DNA from: an uncultured Pelagibacteraceae bacterium
Lineage (GTDB): Bacteria; Pseudomonadota; Alphaproteobacteria; Pelagibacterales; Pelagibacteraceae
Length of the DNA stretch: 64,000 nucleotides
Direction: 5' to 3'
Assembly (NCBI GenBank): GCA_902519255.1
Contig: CABYIV010000001.1
Span: forward strand, 1 to 64,000
Under the pieces are notes generated by a model. That model had not been told where the DNA came from and did no database searches. It saw only the letters and a list, made by a program, of their open reading frames with translations. Made by a program: the position numbers and the translations under genes. Positions within the stretch are counted from its first letter, which is position 1. The number at the start of each line of letters is the position of its first letter. Below are positions 1 through 9,425 of this stretch, in pieces.

Positions 1-561
1 AAAAAAAAATATTACTGGTAATAAAAATATAGTTGTTGATAATAAATTTAATGAATAGGTGCCTATATAAGATAAAATTTGTAAAGAAGGTAAATTATTT
101 GAAAGACTGAAAACCACTAAATTCCACGGAAAACCACCAAAAATAAAACTTCTTAGAAACTCAACTCCACCAAAAATAATTGAAAAGATTAAAATTGATG
201 AGATTTTATTTTTTAAATTAAAAAAATTGCATAGAAAAGTAACTAAACCATAAAATATTCCCAAAAATAGAGGAAATAATATTAATGCAAATGGAATAAT
301 AAATTTAAAATTTACATCAAATGTCAAAGAATTTGCAATCCAATAAAGGTTAGAAATAAAATAACCAAATCCAAAGACCCAACCAACAAAAAATGATGTG
401 ATTTTTTTATTGGTATAATTTATTAATATATAAAGTAATGTTGGAAGTGATAAAAAATTAAGAAATACATAATTATATGGCGGTAAACTAAATGACGTTA
501 TTATACCTAAAAATAAACATATTAAATATAGATAAGCTTTATTTTCTAGAATAGATTTCAA
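1..561 (-). CDS. lnt: Apolipoprotein N-acyltransferase, N-terminal part (runs off the left edge)
   Basis: Reading the minus strand from TTG at 561 gives MKSILENKAYLYLICLFLGIITSFSLPPYNY...GFGYFISNLYWIANSL...GGVEFLRSFIFGGFPWNL, with Lnt-like motifs; lies directly after ybeY. Not in the ORF track because it is open at the edge. Confidence 0.88.
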   Translation of the reverse strand, partial: MKSILENKAYLYLICLFLGIITSFSLPPYNYVFLNFLSLPTLLYILINYTNKKITSFFVGWVFGFGYFISNLYWIANSLTFDVNFKFIIPFALILFPLFLGIFYGLVTFLCNFFNLKNKISSILIFSIIFGGVEFLRSFIFGGFPWNLVVFSLSNNLPSLQILSYIGTYSLNLLSTTIFLLPVIFFF

Positions 562-1004
562 TTTATTTTATTCAATTTTTTAAATATTAAATTTTCTTTT
601 TTCTTCATTAAAAAATAATCTTTATTTTTTTTATGATCATGTCCTAAGAGATGTAAATAACCATGTATCCACATTTTATCTAATTCATGATCAAAAATAG
701 ACGATTTTGATCTTCTATTAATTATTTCAAAAGAAATTGCAATATCTCCTAAATATAATTTATTTTTAAATTTAACTTTTAGAGGAAAAGAAAGCACATC
801 TGTAGAGATATTTTTATTTCTAAACTTTAAATTTAAATCTTTCATTTTTTTATTATTAGTAAGCATCACAGTAAATTCTTGATTTTTATTTTTAAAGAAA
901 CTTAATTTAGATAATTTGTTTAATTTCTTTTTAAAGTAAATCTCTGGTTTTTTTAATTTTTTTTCCCAAATTTTTTTGTCTATAACTATGTTGGCTTTAA
1001 TCAT
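558..1004 (-). CDS. ybeY: Endoribonuclease YbeY (rRNA maturation)
   Basis: HGYLHLLGHDH metal-binding motif; between phoH and lnt. Confidence 0.93.
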   Translation of the reverse strand: MIKANIVIDKKIWEKKLKKPEIYFKKKLNKLSKLSFFKNKNQEFTVMLTNNKKMKDLNLKFRNKNISTDVLSFPLKVKFKNKLYLGDIAISFEIINRRSKSSIFDHELDKMWIHGYLHLLGHDHKKNKDYFLMKKKENLIFKKLNKIN

Positions 1005-2011
1005 TAATCTGAATTTTTATCAGAATAAGCCTTAACTATCTTTGAAACTAGCGGGTGTCTTACAACATCCGTATGATCGAAATCTACTACAGATATCTCC
1101 ATTAAATGACCTAGTAATTTTTTTGATCTATTTAAACCTGACATTGTTTTATTAGGTAAGTCTATTTGGGAAGGATCACCGTTAATAACTATTTTGGAAT
1201 TTTCACCAATTCTTGTTAAGAACATTTTTATTTGAGTATCACTGGCATTTTGTGCTTCATCAAGAATTGCAAAAGAATTTTTTAAAGTTCTTCCCCTCAT
1301 AAAAGCAAGTGGTGCTATTTCAATATCTCCAACTTCTATTTTTTTTTGAATTTTTTCAAAATCTAATAGGTCATATAATGAATCGTAAAGAGGTCTTAGG
1401 TAGGGATCAACTTTTTCTCTCATATCTCCTGGTAAAAAACCCAATCTCTCTCCTGCTTCTACAGCAGGTCTAGATAAAATGATTCGCTCTATTTTTTTTT
1501 CAAGTAACATTGTTAAAGCAACTGCGACAGCTAAAAAAGTTTTACCAGTTCCTGCTGGTCCTGCAGAAATAACAATATCTGATTCTTTTAACGCTCTTAT
1601 ATAATTTTTTTGTTTCTCTGATCTTGGTATTACGGATTTTTTTGGAGTTTTTATTATGTATTCAACATTTTCACTTTTATTTGTAACCTTCTCATTAATC
1701 ATAAATTTATTTACTGATGACTCTATATCCTTTTTTTCTAATGTTCCATTATTTAAAAATTGATCTACGAGAAATTGAATTGCATTCTTTATTATTTCAT
1801 TTTTTTCAGGAGTATTTTTTAACAAAATTGAGTTTCCCCTAGAGTAAATGCTAGTATTTGTAATTTTTTCTAATTCTTTTAAGTTATTATTAAATTCTCC
1901 TAGAACACCTAAAAGTAACTCATTGCTTTGAAATACAATACTTAAGGCGTTATTTTCTGAATATACATATTTTAAATCAGCGTTAATTTTCGATTTTGCA
2001 AAATTTTTCAA
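1004..2011 (-). CDS. phoH: PhoH-like ATPase
   Basis: SAGPAGTGKTFLAVAVAL Walker A; SRPAVEAGERLGFLPGD; AILDEAQNAS. Confidence 0.95.
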   Translation of the reverse strand: MKNFAKSKINADLKYVYSENNALSIVFQSNELLLGVLGEFNNNLKELEKITNTSIYSRGNSILLKNTPEKNEIIKNAIQFLVDQFLNNGTLEKKDIESSVNKFMINEKVTNKSENVEYIIKTPKKSVIPRSEKQKNYIRALKESDIVISAGPAGTGKTFLAVAVALTMLLEKKIERIILSRPAVEAGERLGFLPGDMREKVDPYLRPLYDSLYDLLDFEKIQKKIEVGDIEIAPLAFMRGRTLKNSFAILDEAQNASDTQIKMFLTRIGENSKIVINGDPSQIDLPNKTMSGLNRSKKLLGHLMEISVVDFDHTDVVRHPLVSKIVKAYSDKNSD

Positions 2012-2012
2012 A

Positions 2013-3344
2013 TTACGCTGCTTTCATTTCATCTGTTACTTTGCCAAATAAAGAGTTTTGATTACTTTTTTCGATATTAACATTAATTAATTTGCCAATA
2101 TGACTTTCATTACCCTCAAAAATTACTGAATTTAAAAATTTATTTCGTCCAAAAAATTTGTTTTGGTTTTTAAGTTTATTTTCAACGAGTACCTCTAAGG
2201 TTTTGCCTTCTAAAGATTTATTCAATTCTATTTGATTACTAAATAATTTTTCTTGAATAGTTAACAGTCTATTTTTAAGTCTATCTTTATCAATAATCTC
2301 TAATTCTGCAGCTTTAGTTCCAGGTCTTGGACTAAATATAAAAGAGAATGAATTTATAAATTTAATTTTATTAACTAAATTTATAGTTTCTTTAAAATCA
2401 TTTTCTGTTTCTCCAGGATATCCAATAATAAAGTCACTAGAAAATTTTATATCAGGATTAATTTTGATTAATTTTTCATAAATATTTAAATAATAATTTA
2501 CAGTATGCTTTCTGTTCATCATTTTTAATATTCTGTCAGAACCACTTTGAATTGGTAAATGAACAAAAGGCATTAATTTCTTTGAATTTTTGTAACATTC
2601 AATAAGATCGTCTGTCATATCTCTTGGATGAGATGTGGTATATCTAATTCTACTTATTTCGTTATATTTGCTGAGTGTATTAATAAGATCTGACAATCGG
2701 TACTCACTGGATCCATCTTTATAAGAATATGCATTTACGTTTTGACCAAGAAAAGTTATTTCTCTAGATCCATTCTTTATCAATCTCTCAGCTTCATCAA
2801 TAATTTTATTGAATGGTCTAGAATATTCTGGTCCTCTAGTATAAGGAACAACACAAAAGTGACAGAACTTATCACAACCTTCTTGAATTGTTAAAAAAGA
2901 TGAAACATTGGTATTGTTATTTTTAATATTGTCGAAGTACCTAAACTTTGAAACTGAGTCAAATTCGGTTTCTTCAACTTTATTTTCTTCTTCAAAACTT
3001 TTTAAAATATTATTTATTTTTTGATAAGATTGAGGACCTATAACTAAATCTATATATTTCTCTCTATTAAGCATCTCAGTATTTTCAGCTTGTGCAACAC
3101 AGCCTGCAACAACCATTATTGGTTTTTTTTTATCTTTATATAATTTTTTAACCCTTCCAATCTCATGATAAACTTTATCTTTAGCTTTATCTCTAATGTG
3201 ACAAGTGTTTAAAATATAGCAATCAGCTTCATCTTGATTTTCAGTTTTGTTATAACCTATTGCCTTGACAGCATCATATATCCTGTTCGAGTCATACTCA
3301 TTCATTTGACAACCAAATGTCTTTATAAAAACCTTTTTATTCAT
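2013..3344 (-). CDS. miaB: tRNA-2-methylthio-N6-dimethylallyladenosine synthase MiaB
   Basis: FIKTFGCQMNEYDS; radical SAM motif CDKFCHFCVVPYTRG; C-terminal TRAM-like region. Confidence 0.96.
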   Translation of the reverse strand: MNKKVFIKTFGCQMNEYDSNRIYDAVKAIGYNKTENQDEADCYILNTCHIRDKAKDKVYHEIGRVKKLYKDKKKPIMVVAGCVAQAENTEMLNREKYIDLVIGPQSYQKINNILKSFEEENKVEETEFDSVSKFRYFDNIKNNNTNVSSFLTIQEGCDKFCHFCVVPYTRGPEYSRPFNKIIDEAERLIKNGSREITFLGQNVNAYSYKDGSSEYRLSDLINTLSKYNEISRIRYTTSHPRDMTDDLIECYKNSKKLMPFVHLPIQSGSDRILKMMNRKHTVNYYLNIYEKLIKINPDIKFSSDFIIGYPGETENDFKETINLVNKIKFINSFSFIFSPRPGTKAAELEIIDKDRLKNRLLTIQEKLFSNQIELNKSLEGKTLEVLVENKLKNQNKFFGRNKFLNSVIFEGNESHIGKLINVNIEKSNQNSLFGKVTDEMKAA

Positions 3345-3347
3345 GAA

Positions 3348-3767
3348 TTACTTTTTTTTGATTCCGTATAGTTCTAATTTATGATCAACGAGCTTATAGC
3401 CATACTTATCAGCAATTTTTTTTTGTAATTCTTCGATATCCTCATCAACAAATTCAATTATTTCTCCAGTTTTAATATCTATCAGGTGATTATGATCATC
3501 ATTTAGCTCATATCTTGCTTTGCCAGACTTAAAATCATGCTTTGTTAAAATTCCAGCTTCCTCAAAAAGTTTGACTGTTCTATAAACTGTAGCAATACTA
3601 ATTTTAGAATCTATTTGAGAAACTCTGTTATATAATTCATCAACATCTGGGTGGTCAGATTCTCCATATGTCTTTTTGGACTCGGATATTACTCTTGCGA
3701 TTATCCTTCTTTGATCTGTAAGTTTTACTCCATTTTTTTGACATTTTTCTTCAATAGTTTCTAACAT
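3348..3767 (-). CDS. Fur-family transcriptional regulator
   Basis: LTDQRRIIARVI, ISIATVYRTVKLFEEAGIL, HNHLIDIKTGEIIEF. Confidence 0.93.
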   Translation of the reverse strand: MLETIEEKCQKNGVKLTDQRRIIARVISESKKTYGESDHPDVDELYNRVSQIDSKISIATVYRTVKLFEEAGILTKHDFKSGKARYELNDDHNHLIDIKTGEIIEFVDEDIEELQKKIADKYGYKLVDHKLELYGIKKK

Positions 3768-3775
3768 AATATATT

Positions 3776-4153
3776 TTAACTCGAGTAAAGGGGTTTAATC
3801 AAATTAATATTTGTAAAATTTTTTTTATCGATTTTTACCAGCTGATCTACACTTTTTTTTGTTAAGTGTTCACTTAAAAATCCATATAAATCAATATTTT
3901 TTGCAAAAGCTATACCTTTGGCAATTGCTATTGAATTTCTAATACTCGAGATTTTGCCAGGACCTTGATTGACAAATATTTCACTTATTTTGTCTAAATT
4001 TGAATCGTGCTCTTTAAGGAAATTTAAAATTAATATCATTATTTTGTCAAAATTTTCCCTACTGTTTACATGAGCGGTAGTATAAGATTCTATGTTAGTT
4101 ATGAGAGAAAATAAAATTTTATCATCTGCAGCATTAATAACTAAAGTATTCAT
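3776..4153 (-). CDS. tsaB: Short TsaB-like protein (tRNA t6A biosynthesis)
   Basis: NQGPGKISSIRNSIAIAKGIAFA resembles the TsaB G.GPGSFTGLRIG motif; C-terminal IKPLYSS; only 125 aa; next to fur. Confidence 0.75.
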   Translation of the reverse strand: MNTLVINAADDKILFSLITNIESYTTAHVNSRENFDKIMILILNFLKEHDSNLDKISEIFVNQGPGKISSIRNSIAIAKGIAFAKNIDLYGFLSEHLTKKSVDQLVKIDKKNFTNINLIKPLYSS

Positions 4154-5153
4154 TTTTTCTATTATTTTTTTAAACGTTAAAGCTGAAGTAGTAAATAAAA
4201 AATATTTTAAAAATGAGCAAGGAATCTTAGCAATTATGTATCATAGATTTGAAGAAAATAAGTATCCATCAACAAATATAAGATTAGATGTATTTAAAAA
4301 ACACATTAATTTAATAAAAGAAAACAATTTAAATTTTTATAATCCTGGTGAATTTTCAGAAAGTTTTAAAAAAGTTAAGGAACAAAAGAAAATTTTACTA
4401 ACTATTGATGATGCATTCATATCATTTTATGAAAATGCGTGGCCAATCCTAAAAACAGAGAAAATTCCATTTATTTTATTTGTCTCAACAGAGTCTGTGG
4501 GAAATAAAGGATACATGAGCTGGAAACAAATAAAAGAGATAGAAAAAGAGGACTATGCGTACATTGGTAATCATTCACATTCGCACGATTATTTAGTTAA
4601 ATTTACTTTTCAAAAATTTGTAGAAGATATTGAGAAATCAATTAAAATTTTTAATGATAAATTAGGTTATAATCCTAGTTTTTTTTCATATCCATTTGGT
4701 GAATATAATTTAGAGCAAAAAAATTATATTTCAAATAATTTTGAATTTGCATTTGGCCAACATTCAGGCGTTATTGATTTAAACAAAGATAGATACGAAC
4801 TGCCAAGGTTCCCTATAAACGAAAAATATGGACAAATAAAAAGATTTAAAGAAGTGATATCTTATTTGCCACTTCAGTATAGAATTATTAAACCCGAAAA
4901 CAAATTTATGAATGATGAAGAAAACCCACCTAAAATGACAATAGAATTTTTTAAAGATCAAAAAAATTTAGAAAATATTAATTGTTTTTCAAATGAAGGC
5001 TCAAAATGGAGAAAAACAAAAATTGTCTTAATTGACAATATATTGAATATTAATTTTGCCGAAAAATTTACCGAAAGAAGAGGGAGAATTAATTGTTCTT
5101 TAAAGGACGAAAATGGGTGGAGATTTTCAGGTTTTCAATTTGTTCAAAATTAA
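4101..5153 (+). CDS. Polysaccharide deacetylase family protein with signal peptide
   Basis: AIMYHRFEENKYPSTN, LLTIDDAFISFYENAWPIL, GNHSHSHDYL, FSYPFGEYN; hydrophobic N-terminus ending VKAE. ORF track starts at 4092; ATG at 4101 also possible. Confidence 0.85.
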   Translation: MRENKILSSAALITKVFIFSIIFLNVKAEVVNKKYFKNEQGILAIMYHRFEENKYPSTNIRLDVFKKHINLIKENNLNFYNPGEFSESFKKVKEQKKILLTIDDAFISFYENAWPILKTEKIPFILFVSTESVGNKGYMSWKQIKEIEKEDYAYIGNHSHSHDYLVKFTFQKFVEDIEKSIKIFNDKLGYNPSFFSYPFGEYNLEQKNYISNNFEFAFGQHSGVIDLNKDRYELPRFPINEKYGQIKRFKEVISYLPLQYRIIKPENKFMNDEENPPKMTIEFFKDQKNLENINCFSNEGSKWRKTKIVLIDNILNINFAEKFTERRGRINCSLKDENGWRFSGFQFVQN

Positions 5154-6250
5154 ATTAATTTTTTAGTCTTATTACTTGTAGGCATTACATTTACATCATC
5201 AAAATCAGTTAGGGAATTTTGCTTTATAATTTGTTTTAACACATCAATATATTGTCGCCCTGTCTCCGCGTATTTATCTAAATAATTTGCCAACTTTAAA
5301 CTGTCTAATTTATCATCGTTGTCTCTTTGAATTGCTCTTTCTTTTCTAAATTCAATATAGCTGCTATGAGTATTTAAATTTCGTTGATATGCTCTCACTG
5401 ATGCCTTAAGAACTGCAAACTTTGCAACTTTGTGTTTTGCATCTTTGTCCACACCTGCTGGTCTTATTCCTTCGCCATTCCAAGTCCATTGTCCAAATAA
5501 TGCATTGCCTTCTTGAGCAAATCTCGATGTACCCCATCCAGTTTCTTTAGCAGCTTGAGCAAGTGCTAAGGAGACGGGTATTTCATCCATTCTTACTTTC
5601 AGAGAATAGAAATCTCCATCTCTTAAACCATATTGTTTAAACTTTTGTTTTAACCAATTTTTTTCTTTTTGAGTGTTAATATTTTTGCCCAATATTCTAA
5701 ATAATTCCCTTCTATCAAGTCGAATCTTAGCATTCTCTTCTACAATTAACGGTAAAACTATTTGGATAAATAGTTTTTTTCTTTTTTTTGAGCTCTCAAT
5801 ACTTTTAATCTCTTTTGGAAGATGGTCAATTTTATTACCTATATTTACTAACTTAGTCTCTCTAACTCTTTCAAGATTATAATTTGTATCTTTAAATAAT
5901 TGCTCTATTGTTCTTGCATCAAATCTAATTGAATTTTGTCCCTCTTCATCTGTGCTGAAAAAATCAATATCAGCAAATATATTTTTTAAACTCAGTTTAT
6001 TTGTTATAGTTTCTTTCTCTCCATCAAGGATTTTTTTTCTTTTTTCTAGTTCTTGGTCAAAATTTACACCAGCACTTGAGATTACTGATCTTTTAAAATT
6101 TAAATTTTTATCCAAAAAAATTTTTATAGAAGGTAATGTAAAAAATGAAAAAATCACTAAAAGACTGATTGCTGAAAATCTAAATATATTATTTTTCTTT
6201 TGCTTGAGTTTAATACTTTTATTATTTGTACGTCTGACCATTAGTTTCAA
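5150..6250 (-). CDS. Bax-like glucosaminidase-domain protein with N-terminal TM segment
   Basis: SLALAQAAKETGWGTSRFAQEGNALFGQWTW...KFAVLKASVRAYQRNLNTHSSY. Confidence 0.85.
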   Translation of the reverse strand: MKLMVRRTNNKSIKLKQKKNNIFRFSAISLLVIFSFFTLPSIKIFLDKNLNFKRSVISSAGVNFDQELEKRKKILDGEKETITNKLSLKNIFADIDFFSTDEEGQNSIRFDARTIEQLFKDTNYNLERVRETKLVNIGNKIDHLPKEIKSIESSKKRKKLFIQIVLPLIVEENAKIRLDRRELFRILGKNINTQKEKNWLKQKFKQYGLRDGDFYSLKVRMDEIPVSLALAQAAKETGWGTSRFAQEGNALFGQWTWNGEGIRPAGVDKDAKHKVAKFAVLKASVRAYQRNLNTHSSYIEFRKERAIQRDNDDKLDSLKLANYLDKYAETGRQYIDVLKQIIKQNSLTDFDDVNVMPTSNKTKKLI

Positions 6251-6269
6251 TATAATTATTATTTATTAT

Positions 6270-6812
6270 TTATACAGCTAAAACTTCTTTAACTTCAGGA
6301 ATATAATGACAAAGCAAGTTTTCTACACCTTTTTTTAAAGTAAGAGTTGAAGATGGACAGCCCGAACAACTACCTTTTAACAAAACTTTAACTTTTCCAT
6401 CCTTGAATTCTTGGAACTTTATATCTCCTCCATCTCTTGCAACTGCAGGTCTAATTTTAGAATCTAAAATACTTATTATTTTTTTTTCAATCTCTGAATA
6501 ATTATTGTTTTGCTCATCTTTATTTATTTTGTCTATAATGCAGGTATTACCATTTGCATAGTGCTCATTTACATAAGATATAACAATGTGTTGGATATCT
6601 TCCCATTTTTTATTCTCTTCTTTATTTATAGAAAAAAAATCTTCACCTAAAAATACTCCAATCACTCCATTTATTTGTAATAAGTTCTTTATCAATAAGT
6701 TATTTGTATCTTCCTGATTTAAAACCTCTAATGGACCATTATTAGAAACTTTTCTACCAGGTAGAAACTTTAATGAATTTGGGTTTGGTGTATTTTCTGT
6801 TTGTATAAACAT
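6270..6812 (-). CDS. NifU-family Fe-S scaffold (Nfu)
   Basis: N-terminal MFIQTENTPNPNSLKFLPG; C-terminal DGGDIKFQEF...LKGSCSGCPSSTLTLKKGVE. Confidence 0.93.
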   Translation of the reverse strand: MFIQTENTPNPNSLKFLPGRKVSNNGPLEVLNQEDTNNLLIKNLLQINGVIGVFLGEDFFSINKEENKKWEDIQHIVISYVNEHYANGNTCIIDKINKDEQNNNYSEIEKKIISILDSKIRPAVARDGGDIKFQEFKDGKVKVLLKGSCSGCPSSTLTLKKGVENLLCHYIPEVKEVLAV

Positions 6813-6849
6813 GTGATCTATATAATGTTTATTTCAAAATATTAAATGA

Positions 6850-7851
6850 TTAAAAACCAACAATTTCTTTTATTTTTTTAACTTTTTTAGATGAAATATT
6901 CTCAGCTTTTGCTGCGCCATCCTCTAAAATTTGATCTATATAATTTTTATCTGACAATAATTTTTGTATTTCTTTTGATATAGGTGACAGTTTAGACACA
7001 ATTATTTCTGATAGTTTATCTTTTAAATCAGAGTAATTTTTTCCCTCAAATTCATTTAATGTATCTGTAATATTTTGATTACTTAAGCTAGAGTAAATAC
7101 CCATCAAATTTTCCGCTTCAGGTCTGCCTTTAAGACCATTTTCATTTCCAGGTAAAGTATCATTGTCTGTTTTTGCTTTTTTTATTTTGTTAATAATTTG
7201 ATCCTCATTATCTGTTAGATTGATCCTACTTCCTTCAGCAATATCTGACTTACTCATTTTTTTTGTGCCATCTTTCAAACTCATTATTCTTGAGAAATGT
7301 TTTTGTATTAGAGGCTCAGGAGGTCTTAGGAAATCTGGACATTTATATTCGTTATTAAATTTTTGAGCTATATCTCTACAGAGTTCTAGATGTTGTTTTT
7401 GATCATCTCCAACCGGTACATGAGTAGCATCATACAAAAGGATGTCGGAAGCCATAAGAACTGGATAAATATATAAACCAACGCTAGCTTTTTCCTTATC
7501 TTTTCCAGCTTTCTCTTTGAATTGTGTCATTCTATTGAGCCATCCCATTCTAGCAATACATCCCAATATCCAAGAACCCTCGGTGTGAGCTGGAACTAAA
7601 GATTGATTAAATATTATACTATTTTTTGGGTCAATACCGCTTGCGATAAACGCAGCTGCTGTCTCTCTAATATTATTTTTTAATTCTATTGGATCTTGCA
7701 TTACAGTAATGGCATGAAGATCAACAACGCAAAAAATGCAATTGTTATCTTTATTGTTTTGTAAATCGACAAAATTCTTTATTGCACCTATATAATTACC
7801 AAGATGCAAATTTCCTGTTGGTTGCACTCCAGAAAAAATTTTTTTAGACAT
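6850..7851 (-). CDS. trpS: Tryptophanyl-tRNA synthetase
   Basis: [18 protein letters not shown] and KKMSKSD class I signatures. Confidence 0.97.
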   Translation of the reverse strand: MSKKIFSGVQPTGNLHLGNYIGAIKNFVDLQNNKDNNCIFCVVDLHAITVMQDPIELKNNIRETAAAFIASGIDPKNSIIFNQSLVPAHTEGSWILGCIARMGWLNRMTQFKEKAGKDKEKASVGLYIYPVLMASDILLYDATHVPVGDDQKQHLELCRDIAQKFNNEYKCPDFLRPPEPLIQKHFSRIMSLKDGTKKMSKSDIAEGSRINLTDNEDQIINKIKKAKTDNDTLPGNENGLKGRPEAENLMGIYSSLSNQNITDTLNEFEGKNYSDLKDKLSEIIVSKLSPISKEIQKLLSDKNYIDQILEDGAAKAENISSKKVKKIKEIVGF

Positions 7852-7854
7852 AAT

Positions 7855-9381
7855 TTAATACTTTAATTTAATATCAGATATTTTAAAGGCCTTAATGAGT
7901 ATTGAAATCAACAAATAAAAAGTAAATGTTAAAAAAACTAATAATATAATCGCTAAAAATTTATAGCTATTTGAAAACACAAAATAATTACTAAAATAAT
8001 TTATTAAAATTTTAAAAGATCCCAGACAAATAAGATTTGAAATAAATATTTTAAAGAGCTGAGTAAAAAATGAACTGTTAAAATTAAAGTAATTTTTATT
8101 TAAAACAAATATCATCAATAAGAACCCATTTACCCATGAAGAAATAGTTGTTGCAATAGGAATTATAATAAAACCTAATTTACCAAATAAAGATAAACTA
8201 ATAATTATATTCAAAATTACAGAAATTAATGAAAAGTAAAAAGGTGTTTTAGTATTATTTCTAGCAAATATAAAACTTGAAAATATTTTTATCATCGAAA
8301 ATGCGGGGAGGCCCAATGCAAAATAAAATAATGCAAGGGCTGAATTTTTGACACTTTCTTCGTTAAAAGATCCATATCCAAATAGAGCAGAAACAATTTC
8401 TTCAGAAGCAAAAATTAATGCAAGTGTAGCCGGAAGACTTAAAAATAAACTTAATTCTAAAGACTTATTTTGTAAAATTTGCAGTTTTGATTTGTTTTTA
8501 CTTTTAACATATCTACTCAAGTTGGGTAAAATAATAATACCGATTGCAATCCCAGCTACTGCTAAGTTTATCTGATATATTCTGTCCGCGTAATACAAAT
8601 ATGAAACTGCATTTGCTTGGAAAGAGGCAATTATTGTTCCAACTAATATATTAATTTGAGTAACACCAGATGAAAATATACTTGGCAGTAGCTTTTTAAA
8701 AAAGAATTTTATTTTGCTATCAATTTGGAAGTTAAAATTAAAACTTGGATAAAAATATTTTCTAGTAAAAATAATTAGAAATACAAATTGTATAATTCCT
8801 GCTAATGTTATTGCGTAGCTTAGATAGTAAACTAAACCTGTTTCATTTTTTATAATAAGAAAACATATTATTAATAATATATTTAAAAAAAGTGGGGCAG
8901 CAGCGGCAGCGGCAAATTTATTATGAGAATTTAAGATTGCTGAAAAAAAAGAAGCTATACTTATGAAAAATAAAAATGGAAAAGTAATTCTTGTTAAATC
9001 AACTGCTAATTTAAACTTTTCTTCTACATCTGAAAAACCAGGAGCAAGAAGTTTTATAAAGCTGGGCATAAAAATCTCGACTAATATTGTCAGAATTAAA
9101 AGTGCTAAGACTAATAAATTAAATACCGAGTTTGCAAACTTTTGAGCTTTTTTTTTATTAGACAAATATTCTGATGTGTAAGATGGAACAAATGCTGCAT
9201 TAAAAGTACCTTCAGCAAATAATCTTCTAAAAGTGTTTGGTATTCTAAATGCTACAAAGAATGCATCAGCAATCGGTCCTGAACCAAGATAAATAGCGAT
9301 GAAAAAGTCTCTAATGTATCCAAAAATTCTGCTTAGTATAACAAACAGACTAAATGTGCCTGTTGACTTAATTAAATTCAT
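7855..9381 (-). CDS. murJ: Lipid II flippase MurJ (MviN)
   Basis: Multi-TM; SRIFGYIRDFFIAIYLGSGPIADAFFVAFRIPNTFRRLFAEGTFNAAFVP. Confidence 0.96.
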   Translation of the reverse strand: MNLIKSTGTFSLFVILSRIFGYIRDFFIAIYLGSGPIADAFFVAFRIPNTFRRLFAEGTFNAAFVPSYTSEYLSNKKKAQKFANSVFNLLVLALLILTILVEIFMPSFIKLLAPGFSDVEEKFKLAVDLTRITFPFLFFISIASFFSAILNSHNKFAAAAAAPLFLNILLIICFLIIKNETGLVYYLSYAITLAGIIQFVFLIIFTRKYFYPSFNFNFQIDSKIKFFFKKLLPSIFSSGVTQINILVGTIIASFQANAVSYLYYADRIYQINLAVAGIAIGIIILPNLSRYVKSKNKSKLQILQNKSLELSLFLSLPATLALIFASEEIVSALFGYGSFNEESVKNSALALFYFALGLPAFSMIKIFSSFIFARNNTKTPFYFSLISVILNIIISLSLFGKLGFIIIPIATTISSWVNGFLLMIFVLNKNYFNFNSSFFTQLFKIFISNLICLGSFKILINYFSNYFVFSNSYKFLAIILLVFLTFTFYLLISILIKAFKISDIKLKY

Positions 9382-9425
9382 AAATCATATTACTAACTTA
9401 ATCCTTTTGTATATCTAAACAAATA

